DNA of 35,926 bases from Planctomycetes bacterium RIFCSPLOWO2_12_38_17 (GTDB lineage: Bacteria > Planctomycetota > Brocadiia > Brocadiales > Brocadiaceae), in the NCBI GenBank assembly GCA_001830285.1, contig MHYY01000017.1, positions 1 through 35,926 of the forward strand. The letters run 5' to 3'. Positions 8,142 to 16,401 of this stretch are shown piece after piece; position 1 is the stretch's first letter, and each line of letters begins with the position of its first letter. Position numbers and translations under genes: made by a program. Under the pieces are notes generated by a model that saw only the letters and a program-made list of their open reading frames with translations, searched no databases and had not been told where the DNA came from.

Positions 8142-9292
8142 ATATACCTTTTAAAGATTTGTTCACTCGTATGGCGAGTCTGAAAAGTGTATTATCCTTT
8201 GCGCAAGGTGGGTCATTTATTAAAGCAGATAAAAAGATTTTTGTAATACTTGGACCCGCCTTTGGCGTATTTATTATCGCCTTGTTCTGTTACTGGTTCC
8301 TTATCGAGAAACCTTACTATGTGGAGATGATTGAAAACAACGGTGAGTTAATAAAAGATTTGAAATTTACGAGAGATAAACTAAGAAAGATTCACGAAAA
8401 TACTGTCGCTTCTTATGAGGATAAATTAAAAACAGAATATATTCAGAAATCCATTTATGATGAGAGAGTAAAAGATTATGAGCAAAAACTGGAAACCTTT
8501 AAAAGCGGTTTTATTGCTATGAATGAACATGATAGGCAAATAAAGGAACTTGAGCAGAAACTCAAAGAAGAGAGTCAATCTAAGGAAAATCAGTCAAAAG
8601 AGAACTATGAACAGAAAATATTAGCATTGGAACAAAAAGTTTCAAGTCTTGAAGATAAATATGTCAATCAGAAGATAGTACTTGAGAATTCTCTGGAATT
8701 TGTTAATGAGGAAAAGGAAACATTGGAGAATACGCTTTTGATTGAGAGGAGAAAGGTGTTAATACCTTCTCTAATACTTCCAGAAATTATGAATAGAGCA
8801 ATAACTGCTGATATCTTAAAGAAATTGGTTACAACAAAAGACAGACTAGAGAGATTAGAAGAAATGAATGTAATTTTGAAACCGGATACATATTTTGAGA
8901 TGGGATTAGTTTCTTATTATAATAAACAAAATGATAAGGCAATAGAACAATGGGAAAATGCGGTATCCTTAAATAAAAATAACGTTAAAGCATATATTTG
9001 TTTGGGAATTGCTTACAATGAAGAGGAAATGTATGACAATGCAGTTAAGATATTAAAACGTGCCATTGAGATTAACCCAAAGTATGCAACTCTGCATTTA
9101 GTACTTGCACGAATTTATGAACAAAACGAAATGCTGGATGACGCTATTTATGAGTACTCTGAAGTGATTGAAATTAATCAGGAAGCTGTGGATATACATT
9201 ACATCCTTGGTACACTTTATGAAAGAAACGGGATGAAAGAAGAGGCAAAAAAATGTTTTGCTCAATATGAAAAATTAAAGGGGAAAAAATAA
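8138..9292 (+). CDS. Membrane-anchored coiled-coil/TPR protein
   Basis: The 384-residue protein has a short N-terminal region, one transmembrane helix (about residues 34-56), a long charged coiled coil (about 57-230, rich in Glu/Lys/Gln heptads) and four consecutive 34-residue tetratricopeptide repeats from about residue 249 to the end. The topology suggests one anchor with a protein-binding TPR platform displayed at the end of a stalk. The start overlaps the PP-loop gene stop (ATGA), so the pair is translationally coupled, but no functional link is obvious. The downstream neighbours are polysaccharide genes, so a scaffold role in envelope assembly is possible. I do not recognise a specific family. 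Confidence 0.82.
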   Translation: MNIPFKDLFTRMASLKSVLSFAQGGSFIKADKKIFVILGPAFGVFIIALFCYWFLIEKPYYVEMIENNGELIKDLKFTRDKLRKIHENTVASYEDKLKTEYIQKSIYDERVKDYEQKLETFKSGFIAMNEHDRQIKELEQKLKEESQSKENQSKENYEQKILALEQKVSSLEDKYVNQKIVLENSLEFVNEEKETLENTLLIERRKVLIPSLILPEIMNRAITADILKKLVTTKDRLERLEEMNVILKPDTYFEMGLVSYYNKQNDKAIEQWENAVSLNKNNVKAYICLGIAYNEEEMYDNAVKILKRAIEINPKYATLHLVLARIYEQNEMLDDAIYEYSEVIEINQEAVDIHYILGTLYERNGMKEEAKKCFAQYEKLKGKK

Positions 9293-9340
9293 ATTAGTAA
9301 TCCTGTAAACATGTGTTATTTAAAGAAAAAAACTGGATTT

Positions 9341-9946
9341 TCATAAATATTCTTTATTTTTTAAAACGGCGGTTATTGTTAAAGATAGAATTTTAAAATC
9401 AAAAAACAACGACCTCTTTTTTACATATTCAGTATCATATTTTATCCAATCACTAAATTTACCGCTTGATTTTCCCATTATTTGCCATAGACCTGTCACT
9501 CCTGGTTTTACTGAAAGTCTAGTTTCTTTCCACTCATTATTTCTTGTCATTTCATCGTTTGATAAAGGCCTAGGCCCTACAAGGCTCATTTCTCCTTTTA
9601 AAACATTAAATAATTGTGGTAATTCATCAAGACTCCATCTTCTTAAAAATCTTCCAATGGATGTAATTCTTGGATCGTTTTTCATTTTAAACATCGGTCC
9701 ATCAACATCGCTCTTGAGCTTTTTTTTAAGCGATTCTGCATCTTTTATCATAGTTCTAAATTTATACATTTTGAATTCCCTTCTATTCTTACCGCACCTC
9801 TTTTGTAAAAAGAAAACGGGGCCGCTGCTAGTTATTTTTATTAAGGTTGCGACAACCGAAAAGAAAGGAATGAAAATAACTAATAAAATGCTTCCTAAAA
9901 TAATATCAAATATTCTTTTCGGTAAATCTTGTTTAATGGATTCCAT
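9341..9946 (-). CDS. Initiating sugar-phosphate transferase (bacterial sugar transferase family)
   Basis: This 201-residue protein is the catalytic core of the polyprenyl-phosphate hexose-1-phosphate transferases (WcaJ/WbaP C-terminal half, PglC). It has one N-terminal membrane helix (about residues 12-36). The family motifs follow: KRCGKNRREFKMYKFRTM, the region with DPRITSIGRFLRRWSLDELP (the D-E pair sits in this type of motif), SLVGPRPL and KPGVTGLWQ. It would load the first sugar phosphate onto undecaprenyl phosphate at the cytoplasmic face, starting the glycan made by the plus-strand cluster. It lacks the N-terminal multi-helix domain of WcaJ. It is transcribed away from the cluster, and no clear ribosome binding site is visible. 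Confidence 0.93.
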   Translation of the reverse strand: MESIKQDLPKRIFDIILGSILLVIFIPFFSVVATLIKITSSGPVFFLQKRCGKNRREFKMYKFRTMIKDAESLKKKLKSDVDGPMFKMKNDPRITSIGRFLRRWSLDELPQLFNVLKGEMSLVGPRPLSNDEMTRNNEWKETRLSVKPGVTGLWQIMGKSSGKFSDWIKYDTEYVKKRSLFFDFKILSLTITAVLKNKEYL

Positions 9947-10095
9947 AATTTTAAATTAATTAATAAAATAAACTAAAATATAGAGAATTATTCAGTTTCT
10001 TGCTCAAAAAATTTTCGGAAACTTTTACCAGAAAAGGGTATGTTTATCAATTAAATTTTATGCTTTTTATATTTGTATGTAATATTTCACATTTA

Positions 10096-10119
10096 TTATC
10101 TTATTTAATAATAAGATAA
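10096..10119. repeat. Perfect 10-bp inverted repeat, candidate operator
   Basis: TTATCTTATT and AATAAGATAA flank the 4-base spacer TAAT. There is no T-tract consistent with a terminator, and the element sits between divergent promoters, which favours a regulator site. The half-site ATAAGATAA recurs at 10268-10276. Confidence 0.5.
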
Positions 10120-10255
10120 AGTAAGATATAGTTAAAAAAACTTGCAATAAGTAGCAATATAACATAAAATAACACACTTTGATAATTGTTTTTATTGTTA
10201 GTTACAAATGAAAATATTATACTAATTTTTACTATAAGGTAAATTTAGATAATGT

Positions 10256-10284
10256 TTGAAATCATGCATAAGATAAGCTAAAAA
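10256..10284 (+). promoter_or_regulatory. Weak candidate promoter for the export gene
   Basis: TTGAAA (10256-10261) and TAAAAA (10279-10284) are 17 bases apart. The spacer contains ATAAGATAA (10268-10276), the half-site of the upstream inverted repeat. The -10 match is only 4 of 6. Confidence 0.3.
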
Positions 10285-10384
10285 CAGGGATGTATTCTAT
10301 ACTTAATCGCTTAAAGTATTCAGCAAAGTATTTTGTATTATCAATAACTGAATTAATAGTTTCTGACAACTTTATTTTACTAAA

Positions 10385-11188
10385 ATGATAAGGATATTAG
10401 CTTTAATTATAATCTTTCTGACTTTTATCTCTGCTTGTGGTACAGACAAAAAATTTACTAAAAATGATTCTGTTGCAGAAGTTTCTAAAAAGAATCACGA
10501 TGTAGATTTGGAGGGTGGAAAAGAAATAGTTCTTTCTGAATTTATTCTTGGTGTTGGAGATGAATTAGAAATAACGGTATATAGACATGATGATTTAAAC
10601 AAAAAAATACGCATACCCCCGGAGGGTAAGAATACGCTTCCACTTATAGGTGAGATACAGACTAAAGGTGTAAGCATACATCAACTTAGTAAAAAAATTA
10701 AAGAAGGTTACGATGTTTATATAGAAAATCCACAAGTTACTGTTGAGATAGCATCTTATAAAGGTCAAAAAATATTCGTTTTAGGTGAAGTTAATAATCC
10801 TGGTGTTTATCAGTTTGACCCTCCAACAACAGTACTTGAAGCAGTTTCAAAGGCGGGCGGATTTACTCTGGATGGGAAAGATAACAGTGTTGTGTTGATA
10901 AGAGGGGGTGCAAGCAATCCTGAAATAAAGAAACTCGATTTGGAAAGCGCTTTGGATAAAGGTGAGGTGTCCCAAAACATGTGTTTGCAGACTGGAGATG
11001 TAGTTTTTGTCCCGAGAACATTTATTGCTAACGTTGATAGGTTCTTTTCGCATTTCGAGAAAATTATTCGTCCCATTTTGTTTATGGAACAAGCTATAAT
11101 AGTTGCTCCACGTGTTGAAGATGTTTTTCAAGGAGAAAGTGCTGGTGCGAGTAAAAGTAAAGTACCAATTGTAATTTCACCTCCATAA
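10385..11188 (+). CDS. Polysaccharide export lipoprotein, Wza/OPX family
   Basis: The 267-residue protein has a lipoprotein signal, MIRILALIIIFLTFISAC, with lipidated Cys18 (lipobox ISAC). The poly-export domain runs from about residue 54 (LGVGDELEITVYRHDDL) to 125, and an SLBB domain from about 127 (GQKIFVLGEVNNPGVYQF) to 210. It is shorter than E. coli Wza (about 380 residues) and seems to have one SLBB, so it is a minimal outer-membrane export component. It should form the outlet for the glycan assembled by the downstream genes. No Wzc-type co-polymerase or tyrosine kinase is visible nearby. The start lacks a good Shine-Dalgarno sequence. Confidence 0.92.
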   Translation: MIRILALIIIFLTFISACGTDKKFTKNDSVAEVSKKNHDVDLEGGKEIVLSEFILGVGDELEITVYRHDDLNKKIRIPPEGKNTLPLIGEIQTKGVSIHQLSKKIKEGYDVYIENPQVTVEIASYKGQKIFVLGEVNNPGVYQFDPPTTVLEAVSKAGGFTLDGKDNSVVLIRGGASNPEIKKLDLESALDKGEVSQNMCLQTGDVVFVPRTFIANVDRFFSHFEKIIRPILFMEQAIIVAPRVEDVFQGESAGASKSKVPIVISPP

Positions 11189-11639
11189 ACTTAGCTAATG
11201 TGTATCCCTTGTAACATTAAAGATTAAAAGTTAAAGGTTTAGGCACTGGAGCAATAAACTTAATTGATTGACCAAGACAAGTTCTAAATGATAGTAGATT
11301 AAGTGTGATTCGGGATTTTATTTAGAATAAAGATTTAATTAAATAAGGTTTTCGGGGTTTGGAATAGTGGTAATAATGGTTTGTTGGGAATACGGATAGA
11401 GAAAAAGTGTCTACATAAAATTTCTTGATATAAAAGTCTTTAAATCGTTGAACTTATAAACTGGCAGTAAGACAAAAAATCAATTCACTTAAATAAATTG
11501 TTAGCTTTCCTTTACCTTCCGGGAAATAAGTATTTTCGCTTTGATATTGTTTGTTTGACGAACTTACATACCTTAAAATGCCTTTTCGATCTCTTACTTT
11601 AAATGTTGTATTTGGCTTAAAAGATATTGAGGTAGTTGA
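11189..11639 (+). other. Intergenic region before the flippase
   Basis: These 451 bases hold no convincing ORF, RNA gene or terminator. TTGACG and other partial -35-like strings occur, but none has a properly spaced -10 that I trust. A promoter for the glycan genes starting at 11640 may lie here. Confidence 0.5.
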
Positions 11640-13079
11640 TTGACTGTAGAAAAACTAATAATAAAAAACACTGGATTTGTATTTATTTCTAGCATAGCAA
11701 ATAAGCTGTTTGCTGCTTTTTTCATTGCATATGCAGCCAGGGTCCTCGGACCCGGTGATTTCGGTTTATATGCATTTATAGGTACAATTGGATTTTTATT
11801 TTTTTCCTTTGCGAACTTTGGCATAGGACCAATGGCTGTAAGGGAAATATCCAGAGAAAAAGAAAAAGCAAAATTACTTTTTAATAACGTGCTTGCACTT
11901 AGGATAAGTATTGTTCTTCTTGCGTATCCGATCCTTATTCTGGTAGTTAATGTATTGGGATATAAAGATAATGTTAAACAATTAGTATATATAGTTGGAC
12001 TAACAGCAGTATTTTCAACGTTTTCAAATTCCTTCAAGATATTGTATATGGCTTATGAAAAGTTTAAAGTGCCTTCCCTTGTTTCTATTTTGGTATCTTT
12101 CCTGAGTAGTGTGTTTAACATTTTGGCGCTTTATTACGGTTATGGTCTAAAAGGGATTGTTATTATTTCTCTTATAGGCAATGTATTAGGCGCCGCTATT
12201 TCTGGTATTTGGCTGAGAAAGAAATTCTTTAAATACAAATTTTCGTTCAATCTGTCAGTTTGGAAAGATTTAACATTACAGTCCATACCCTATGCGGTAA
12301 TTTTATTTTTTCAGCAAACTAACAGATTCTTGAATATCTTACTTCTTTCAAGACTACCGGGTCCTTTACCTGGCGAACTCGCAATGGGTTATTATAACCC
12401 TCCTTCCTCGATAAATAAACTTACAATGATGCTACCTTATAGTTTAAAACAGGCAGCACTTCCTACTGTATCTGCTAATGTTGAGAATACTCAGTTAATT
12501 AAGGATATAATAAAAGGTTCAACAGAAAAATTACTTGTGTTGATTGTATTTCCATTGATTGTTGCTACTACTTTTTTCCCAACTGAAATTATCACTATCA
12601 TATTTGGTGAAGCGTACTTACCATCAGTTACAGCCTTTATTATTCTTGGTTGGGCTAGTGCACTTCAGGTATTTAATACGCCAGTTTCTATGACGCTTAC
12701 TGCGACTCGGGAGATAAAGAAATTTATTCCTTGGTCAATACTGATATTCTGTGTAAATCTTATTCTTGCTGTGCCGTTGATTATTTATTACAGTTTCCTC
12801 GGCGCTGCAATAGCGTTTCTGGTGTCAAAAGTCATTGAGACGTTTTTAAGGAATTATCTCCTTAAAACAGTGTGGGGTATAAGTAGATTAGGAATGATGG
12901 AATCTTTTAAGGTATTAATTCCGATGGCTATTATCTTTTTCATATTATTAATACTTCACCTATATTCTGTGAATAACATTATAATTTTGATACTAGCAAT
13001 AATGTCGTATCTTCTCTTTGTTTTTTCTATGAGGGGTTTTCGTAGAAAGATTTTAGAGATTCTAAGAAGGGACGGTTAA
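11640..13079 (+). CDS. Wzx-like oligosaccharide flippase (MATE/MOP superfamily)
   Basis: This 479-residue polytopic protein has about 12-14 hydrophobic helices. Its N-terminus (NTGFVFISSIANKLFAAFF, then YAARVLGPGDFGLYAFIGT) is characteristic of polysaccharide flippases. It would move a lipid-linked oligosaccharide across the inner membrane. I chose the TTG at 11640 because GAGGT lies 6 bases before it and the N-terminus matches the family. It opens the main glycan locus; the carrier protein gene follows after 126 bases. Charged residues inside helices, such as Arg34 in YAARVLG, are common in this family. Confidence 0.92.
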   Translation: MTVEKLIIKNTGFVFISSIANKLFAAFFIAYAARVLGPGDFGLYAFIGTIGFLFFSFANFGIGPMAVREISREKEKAKLLFNNVLALRISIVLLAYPILILVVNVLGYKDNVKQLVYIVGLTAVFSTFSNSFKILYMAYEKFKVPSLVSILVSFLSSVFNILALYYGYGLKGIVIISLIGNVLGAAISGIWLRKKFFKYKFSFNLSVWKDLTLQSIPYAVILFFQQTNRFLNILLLSRLPGPLPGELAMGYYNPPSSINKLTMMLPYSLKQAALPTVSANVENTQLIKDIIKGSTEKLLVLIVFPLIVATTFFPTEIITIIFGEAYLPSVTAFIILGWASALQVFNTPVSMTLTATREIKKFIPWSILIFCVNLILAVPLIIYYSFLGAAIAFLVSKVIETFLRNYLLKTVWGISRLGMMESFKVLIPMAIIFFILLILHLYSVNNIIILILAIMSYLLFVFSMRGFRRKILEILRRDG

Positions 13080-13205
13080 ATAACAAGAGAGGTGAATAAT
13101 TGAAATGAGCAATTCATATACAAGGGATAAGTGAATTTGAATATCTAATTCTGAATTATAGATGCAACCTCTGTATATAAACTTAAGTCAGGAGATAAAA
13201 GATTT

Positions 13206-13451
13206 ATGAATGATTTAAATGATGTTGAACAACAGGTGAGAGATATAATAGCTGAACAGCTCCAAGTAGGTATTCAAAATATAAAAAAGAATTCTACAAT
13301 AGCTGAGCTTGGGGGAGATTCACTTAAAGCCCTTCAATTGTTGTCTATTTTCGAAACACATTTTAATATATCAATATCCGACGAGGATGCCGTAAAAATT
13401 AACTCTTTTAAAAATGCAGTAGAGGTCATAAAAAAGAATTTAAAAAAATGA
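13206..13451 (+). CDS. Acyl/peptidyl carrier protein
   Basis: The 81-residue, four-helix carrier protein has the phosphopantetheine attachment Ser39 in LGGDSLKALQL. The GGDS motif is closer to carrier domains of polyketide/nonribosomal systems than to the GADS of housekeeping fatty acid ACP. AGGAG lies 11 bases before the ATG. The last four bases overlap the ketosynthase start (ATGA), so the two are almost certainly partners. It would carry an acyl or amino-acyl group as a thioester in the cytoplasm. No phosphopantetheinyl transferase or adenylating enzyme is visible in the window, so loading must be done by genes elsewhere. Confidence 0.93.
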   Translation: MNDLNDVEQQVRDIIAEQLQVGIQNIKKNSTIAELGGDSLKALQLLSIFETHFNISISDEDAVKINSFKNAVEVIKKNLKK

Positions 13452-14668
13452 AAAGAAGGGTTGTTATTACTGGTATTGGTGTAGTTACATGTGTGGGCAC
13501 AAGTAAAGAGACATTCTGGGATGCCATTATTAAAGGTAAATCAGGCATAAAGAAAATTAGTTTTTTTGACCCAACAACATATAAAACGCAAATTGCAGGA
13601 GAAATAAGGGAATTTGACCCATTGCAGTTTATTGATATAAAAGAGGTAAGAGATATGGACAGGGTCAGTCACCTTACCATTGCGGCGACTGAGGAAGCTA
13701 TAAAAGATGCAGGTTTCAAACCAGATGAAAATGCAGGTATTATTATTGGAACGGGGATAGGTGGAATCACCTCTGATGACTTTCAGCATACCCTTCATGA
13801 TTTAAAAGGTCCAAGGTATGTACAACCAATGGCAATACCAACAATAATGTATAATGCGATTGCATGTAATGTTTCAAGAAGATATGGGTTAATGGGGCAT
13901 GGTTATACTGTTGCAACGGCTTGTACCTCTGGTGCGAATGCAATAGGAGAGGCATATAGATTGATAAAACATGGTTACGCTGATGTTATGGTTACTGGCG
14001 GCACGGAGGCTACTATTAGTCCTGGAATTTGGAGTGGATGGTGTGCGCTGAGAGTTTTATCTACAAAGAATGATGATCCAGAGGGCGCTTGCAGGCCGTT
14101 TAGTAAGGATAGAAGCGGTATGGTGATAAGTGAAGGCGCTGGTATTGTTATATTGGAAGAATTGGAACATGCTCTAAAAAGATCGTCAAATATATATGCT
14201 GAAGTGATTGGGTATGGTTCGTCTTACGATGCAAGGCATATTACAGCGCCAAATGTTTATGGTCAAATGCGTGCAATTTCAATTGCAATGAAAGATGCAA
14301 ATATTTCTCCAGATAAAGTTGATTATATAAAAGCACATGGTACTTCGACTATGTTGAATGATAAAATTGAAACGGAAACGATTAAAAAAGTGTTTGGCGA
14401 CAAGGCATATTCAATACCAGTAAGTTCTATAAAATCCATGATAGGGCACACTATCGGAGCATCCGGGGCTATCGAGCTTATAGCATGTTGCCTCTCACTT
14501 AGGGATAGTATTATTCCACCAACAATTAATTATACAGAACGCGACCCAGATTGCGACCTTGATTATGTGCCTAATGAAGCGAGAAAGGCAAGATTAAATG
14601 TTATTATGACTAACTCTTTTGGATTTGGCGGTATTAACGGGGTGCTTATTTTAAGAAGATGTGAGTAA
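13448..14668 (+). CDS. Beta-ketoacyl-ACP synthase (FabF-like)
   Basis: The 406-residue condensing enzyme of the thiolase fold has a complete Cys-His-His set: Cys159 in ATACTSGAN, His297 in KAHGTST and His334 in IGHTIGASG, with Lys329 also present. Its length and motifs match FabF/KAS II, which extends an acyl chain on a carrier protein with a malonyl unit. It is fused translationally to the carrier protein gene and sits between a flippase and a phosphodiesterase. A dedicated role in making an acyl group or lipid for the locus is therefore likelier than bulk fatty acid synthesis. No ketoreductase, dehydratase or acyltransferase gene accompanies it. Confidence 0.93.
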   Translation: MKRRVVITGIGVVTCVGTSKETFWDAIIKGKSGIKKISFFDPTTYKTQIAGEIREFDPLQFIDIKEVRDMDRVSHLTIAATEEAIKDAGFKPDENAGIIIGTGIGGITSDDFQHTLHDLKGPRYVQPMAIPTIMYNAIACNVSRRYGLMGHGYTVATACTSGANAIGEAYRLIKHGYADVMVTGGTEATISPGIWSGWCALRVLSTKNDDPEGACRPFSKDRSGMVISEGAGIVILEELEHALKRSSNIYAEVIGYGSSYDARHITAPNVYGQMRAISIAMKDANISPDKVDYIKAHGTSTMLNDKIETETIKKVFGDKAYSIPVSSIKSMIGHTIGASGAIELIACCLSLRDSIIPPTINYTERDPDCDLDYVPNEARKARLNVIMTNSFGFGGINGVLILRRCE

Positions 14669-14715
14669 AGTAGTACATTTTGTCAAATTTATAAGTCAGT
14701 TCTTGTTTAGAGAAT

Positions 14716-16401
14716 ATGAAAAACAGAACAGTTATTCTAGGTATTGACGGGGCAACTTTTGATATTATCAATCCTCTTATAGAAAGAGGCGAATTGAAAA
14801 ACCTGAAAAGTTTAATTGATACTGGAACTAAAGGTTTTTTGAGGTCAACCATTCCATCATATACACCCGTTGCTATTTCCTCATTCCTTACCGGTATGAA
14901 TCCTGGTAAACATGGAATATTTGATTTTACAATAACAAATCACAATAATTATGAGACATTTAAAAACCTTGCTAATTCTTCGACTATTAAAGCGCCAACT
15001 ATATGGGAATTATTTGGAAAAACTGATAAAAAAATTATTAGTTTCCTTTTCCCTCTTTCGTATCCTCCACAGCCTGTAAACGGTATTATGGTGTCAAAGG
15101 TCAAGCCTGAAATAATGAAAACTAATCCGTTTACATACCCTGAGTCTTTAAAAAATGAACTTTTTGCGCACCTTGGCAACGTGGATTATTCGAGGATGCC
15201 GTTTAGCGCTGATGTTAGAATGAAATACAGGTCTAGTTCAAAAGACTTTTTTTCAAGAAGTCTGAGTAATCTTTATTATAAGTTTGAAAAAGAGAAAGAG
15301 GCCATTAGATATTTGATGAGTAAACACGAATGGGACCTTCTAATGCTTTATTTTAACAACACGGATTTAACTCAACATTGGTTTTGGAAATTTATGGATA
15401 AAAGTCATCCCTTATATGACTCAGGAAGGTCGGAATATTCGGAAGAGATTTTTAATATTTACAAGGCAATTGACGCCTTCATTGGCGAGCTTTTAAGTAA
15501 AATAGGGAATGACGTTAATTTGTTAATTTTTTCTGACCATGGATTTGGTCCCTTATATTATAAATTTCAATTGAATAATTGGTTGATGGATAAGGGATTA
15601 CTCGTTATTAAACCAGGGAAAAGAAAACGATTGACGGTTGCGAGAAGAAATCTTAAGGAAATTTCCAGACGTTTTGGGCTTGGAGAGCTTGTAAAAGTTT
15701 TACCAGGCAGAATTAAAGGTATTAGTTTTCCCGTACCAAGAATGACGAATATCCCATTAAGGGAAATTGTTGACTGGCAGAGAACAAGGGCATACGGGAC
15801 GCTTTTTGGTATAAATATCAACCTTAAAGGAAGAGACCCGATGGGTATAGTTGAAAAATCTGAGTGCGACGAACTGGTAAATTATATCAAAAATGAGCTT
15901 AAAACATTATCTTATACAGATAGAAATTGTATAATTGAAAATGTCTTCCAGAAGGAAGAATTATACAATGGGGAGTCATTGGATTATGCTACGGATATTT
16001 TATTCATTTTTAAAAATGAGTTTCCCTGTCAGGTATCTATAGACATTTCAGAGGATGGTGTATTTAAAAATACAGGCGATGAAGAGATGTTGAGCGGAAC
16101 GCATTTCTCGAGTATAAATGGTATTTTTGTGGCAAGTGGAAAGGATATTGAAAGAGGTAAGGTTATACATGGGGCGTCAATAATAGATATTCTTCCTACA
16201 GTATTGTACCTGATGGGACAACCGGTACCATCTAATATTGACGGAAAGGTTTTAAAAGATGCAATTACATCTGACTTTTTAAGTCAAAATCCCATGGAGT
16301 TTAGTGAAGGCGAACATGTAACCAGAAAAGAATTTGTTTTTACAAATGAGGAGAGAGAGGCTATACAGAAGGAACTGAAAGGGTTGGGATATTTAGAATG
16401 A
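14716..16401 (+). CDS. Alkaline-phosphatase-superfamily phosphodiesterase, copy 1
   Basis: The 561-residue protein belongs to the type I phosphodiesterase/nucleotide pyrophosphatase group. All expected two-metal residues are visible: Asp11 in GIDGATF, nucleophile Thr50 in PSYTPVA, Asp217 and His221 in TDLTQH, Asp274 and His275 in SDHG, and His463 in SGTHF. A helical insert with the WQRTRAY...NLKGRDP segment lies near residues 350-380, and the tail ends LKGLGYLE. There is no signal peptide or membrane helix, so it should be cytoplasmic, unlike many family members. It overlaps copy 2 by four bases (ATGA). The substrate may be a nucleotide sugar, a phosphodiester or a lipid-linked phosphate; none can be chosen from sequence. 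Confidence 0.88.
   Translation: MKNRTVILGIDGATFDIINPLIERGELKNLKSLIDTGTKGFLRSTIPSYTPVAISSFLTGMNPGKHGIFDFTITNHNNYETFKNLANSSTIKAPTIWELFGKTDKKIISFLFPLSYPPQPVNGIMVSKVKPEIMKTNPFTYPESLKNELFAHLGNVDYSRMPFSADVRMKYRSSSKDFFSRSLSNLYYKFEKEKEAIRYLMSKHEWDLLMLYFNNTDLTQHWFWKFMDKSHPLYDSGRSEYSEEIFNIYKAIDAFIGELLSKIGNDVNLLIFSDHGFGPLYYKFQLNNWLMDKGLLVIKPGKRKRLTVARRNLKEISRRFGLGELVKVLPGRIKGISFPVPRMTNIPLREIVDWQRTRAYGTLFGININLKGRDPMGIVEKSECDELVNYIKNELKTLSYTDRNCIIENVFQKEELYNGESLDYATDILFIFKNEFPCQVSIDISEDGVFKNTGDEEMLSGTHFSSINGIFVASGKDIERGKVIHGASIIDILPTVLYLMGQPVPSNIDGKVLKDAITSDFLSQNPMEFSEGEHVTRKEFVFTNEEREAIQKELKGLGYLE

Larger units (their letters stand above)
9947..10384 (+). other. Divergent intergenic region, very AT-rich
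   Basis: These 438 bases separate the minus-strand sugar transferase from the plus-strand export lipoprotein, so they should hold both promoters. I see no ORF or RNA gene. They contain the inverted repeat at 10096-10119 and a candidate promoter at 10256-10284. Confidence 0.6.

Noticed and set aside
13080-13205. Nine-codon ORF (ATGAGC...) with a nearby ribosome binding site before the carrier protein gene
   Set aside because: It is too short to separate from chance and shows no attenuator-like codon run or hairpin.
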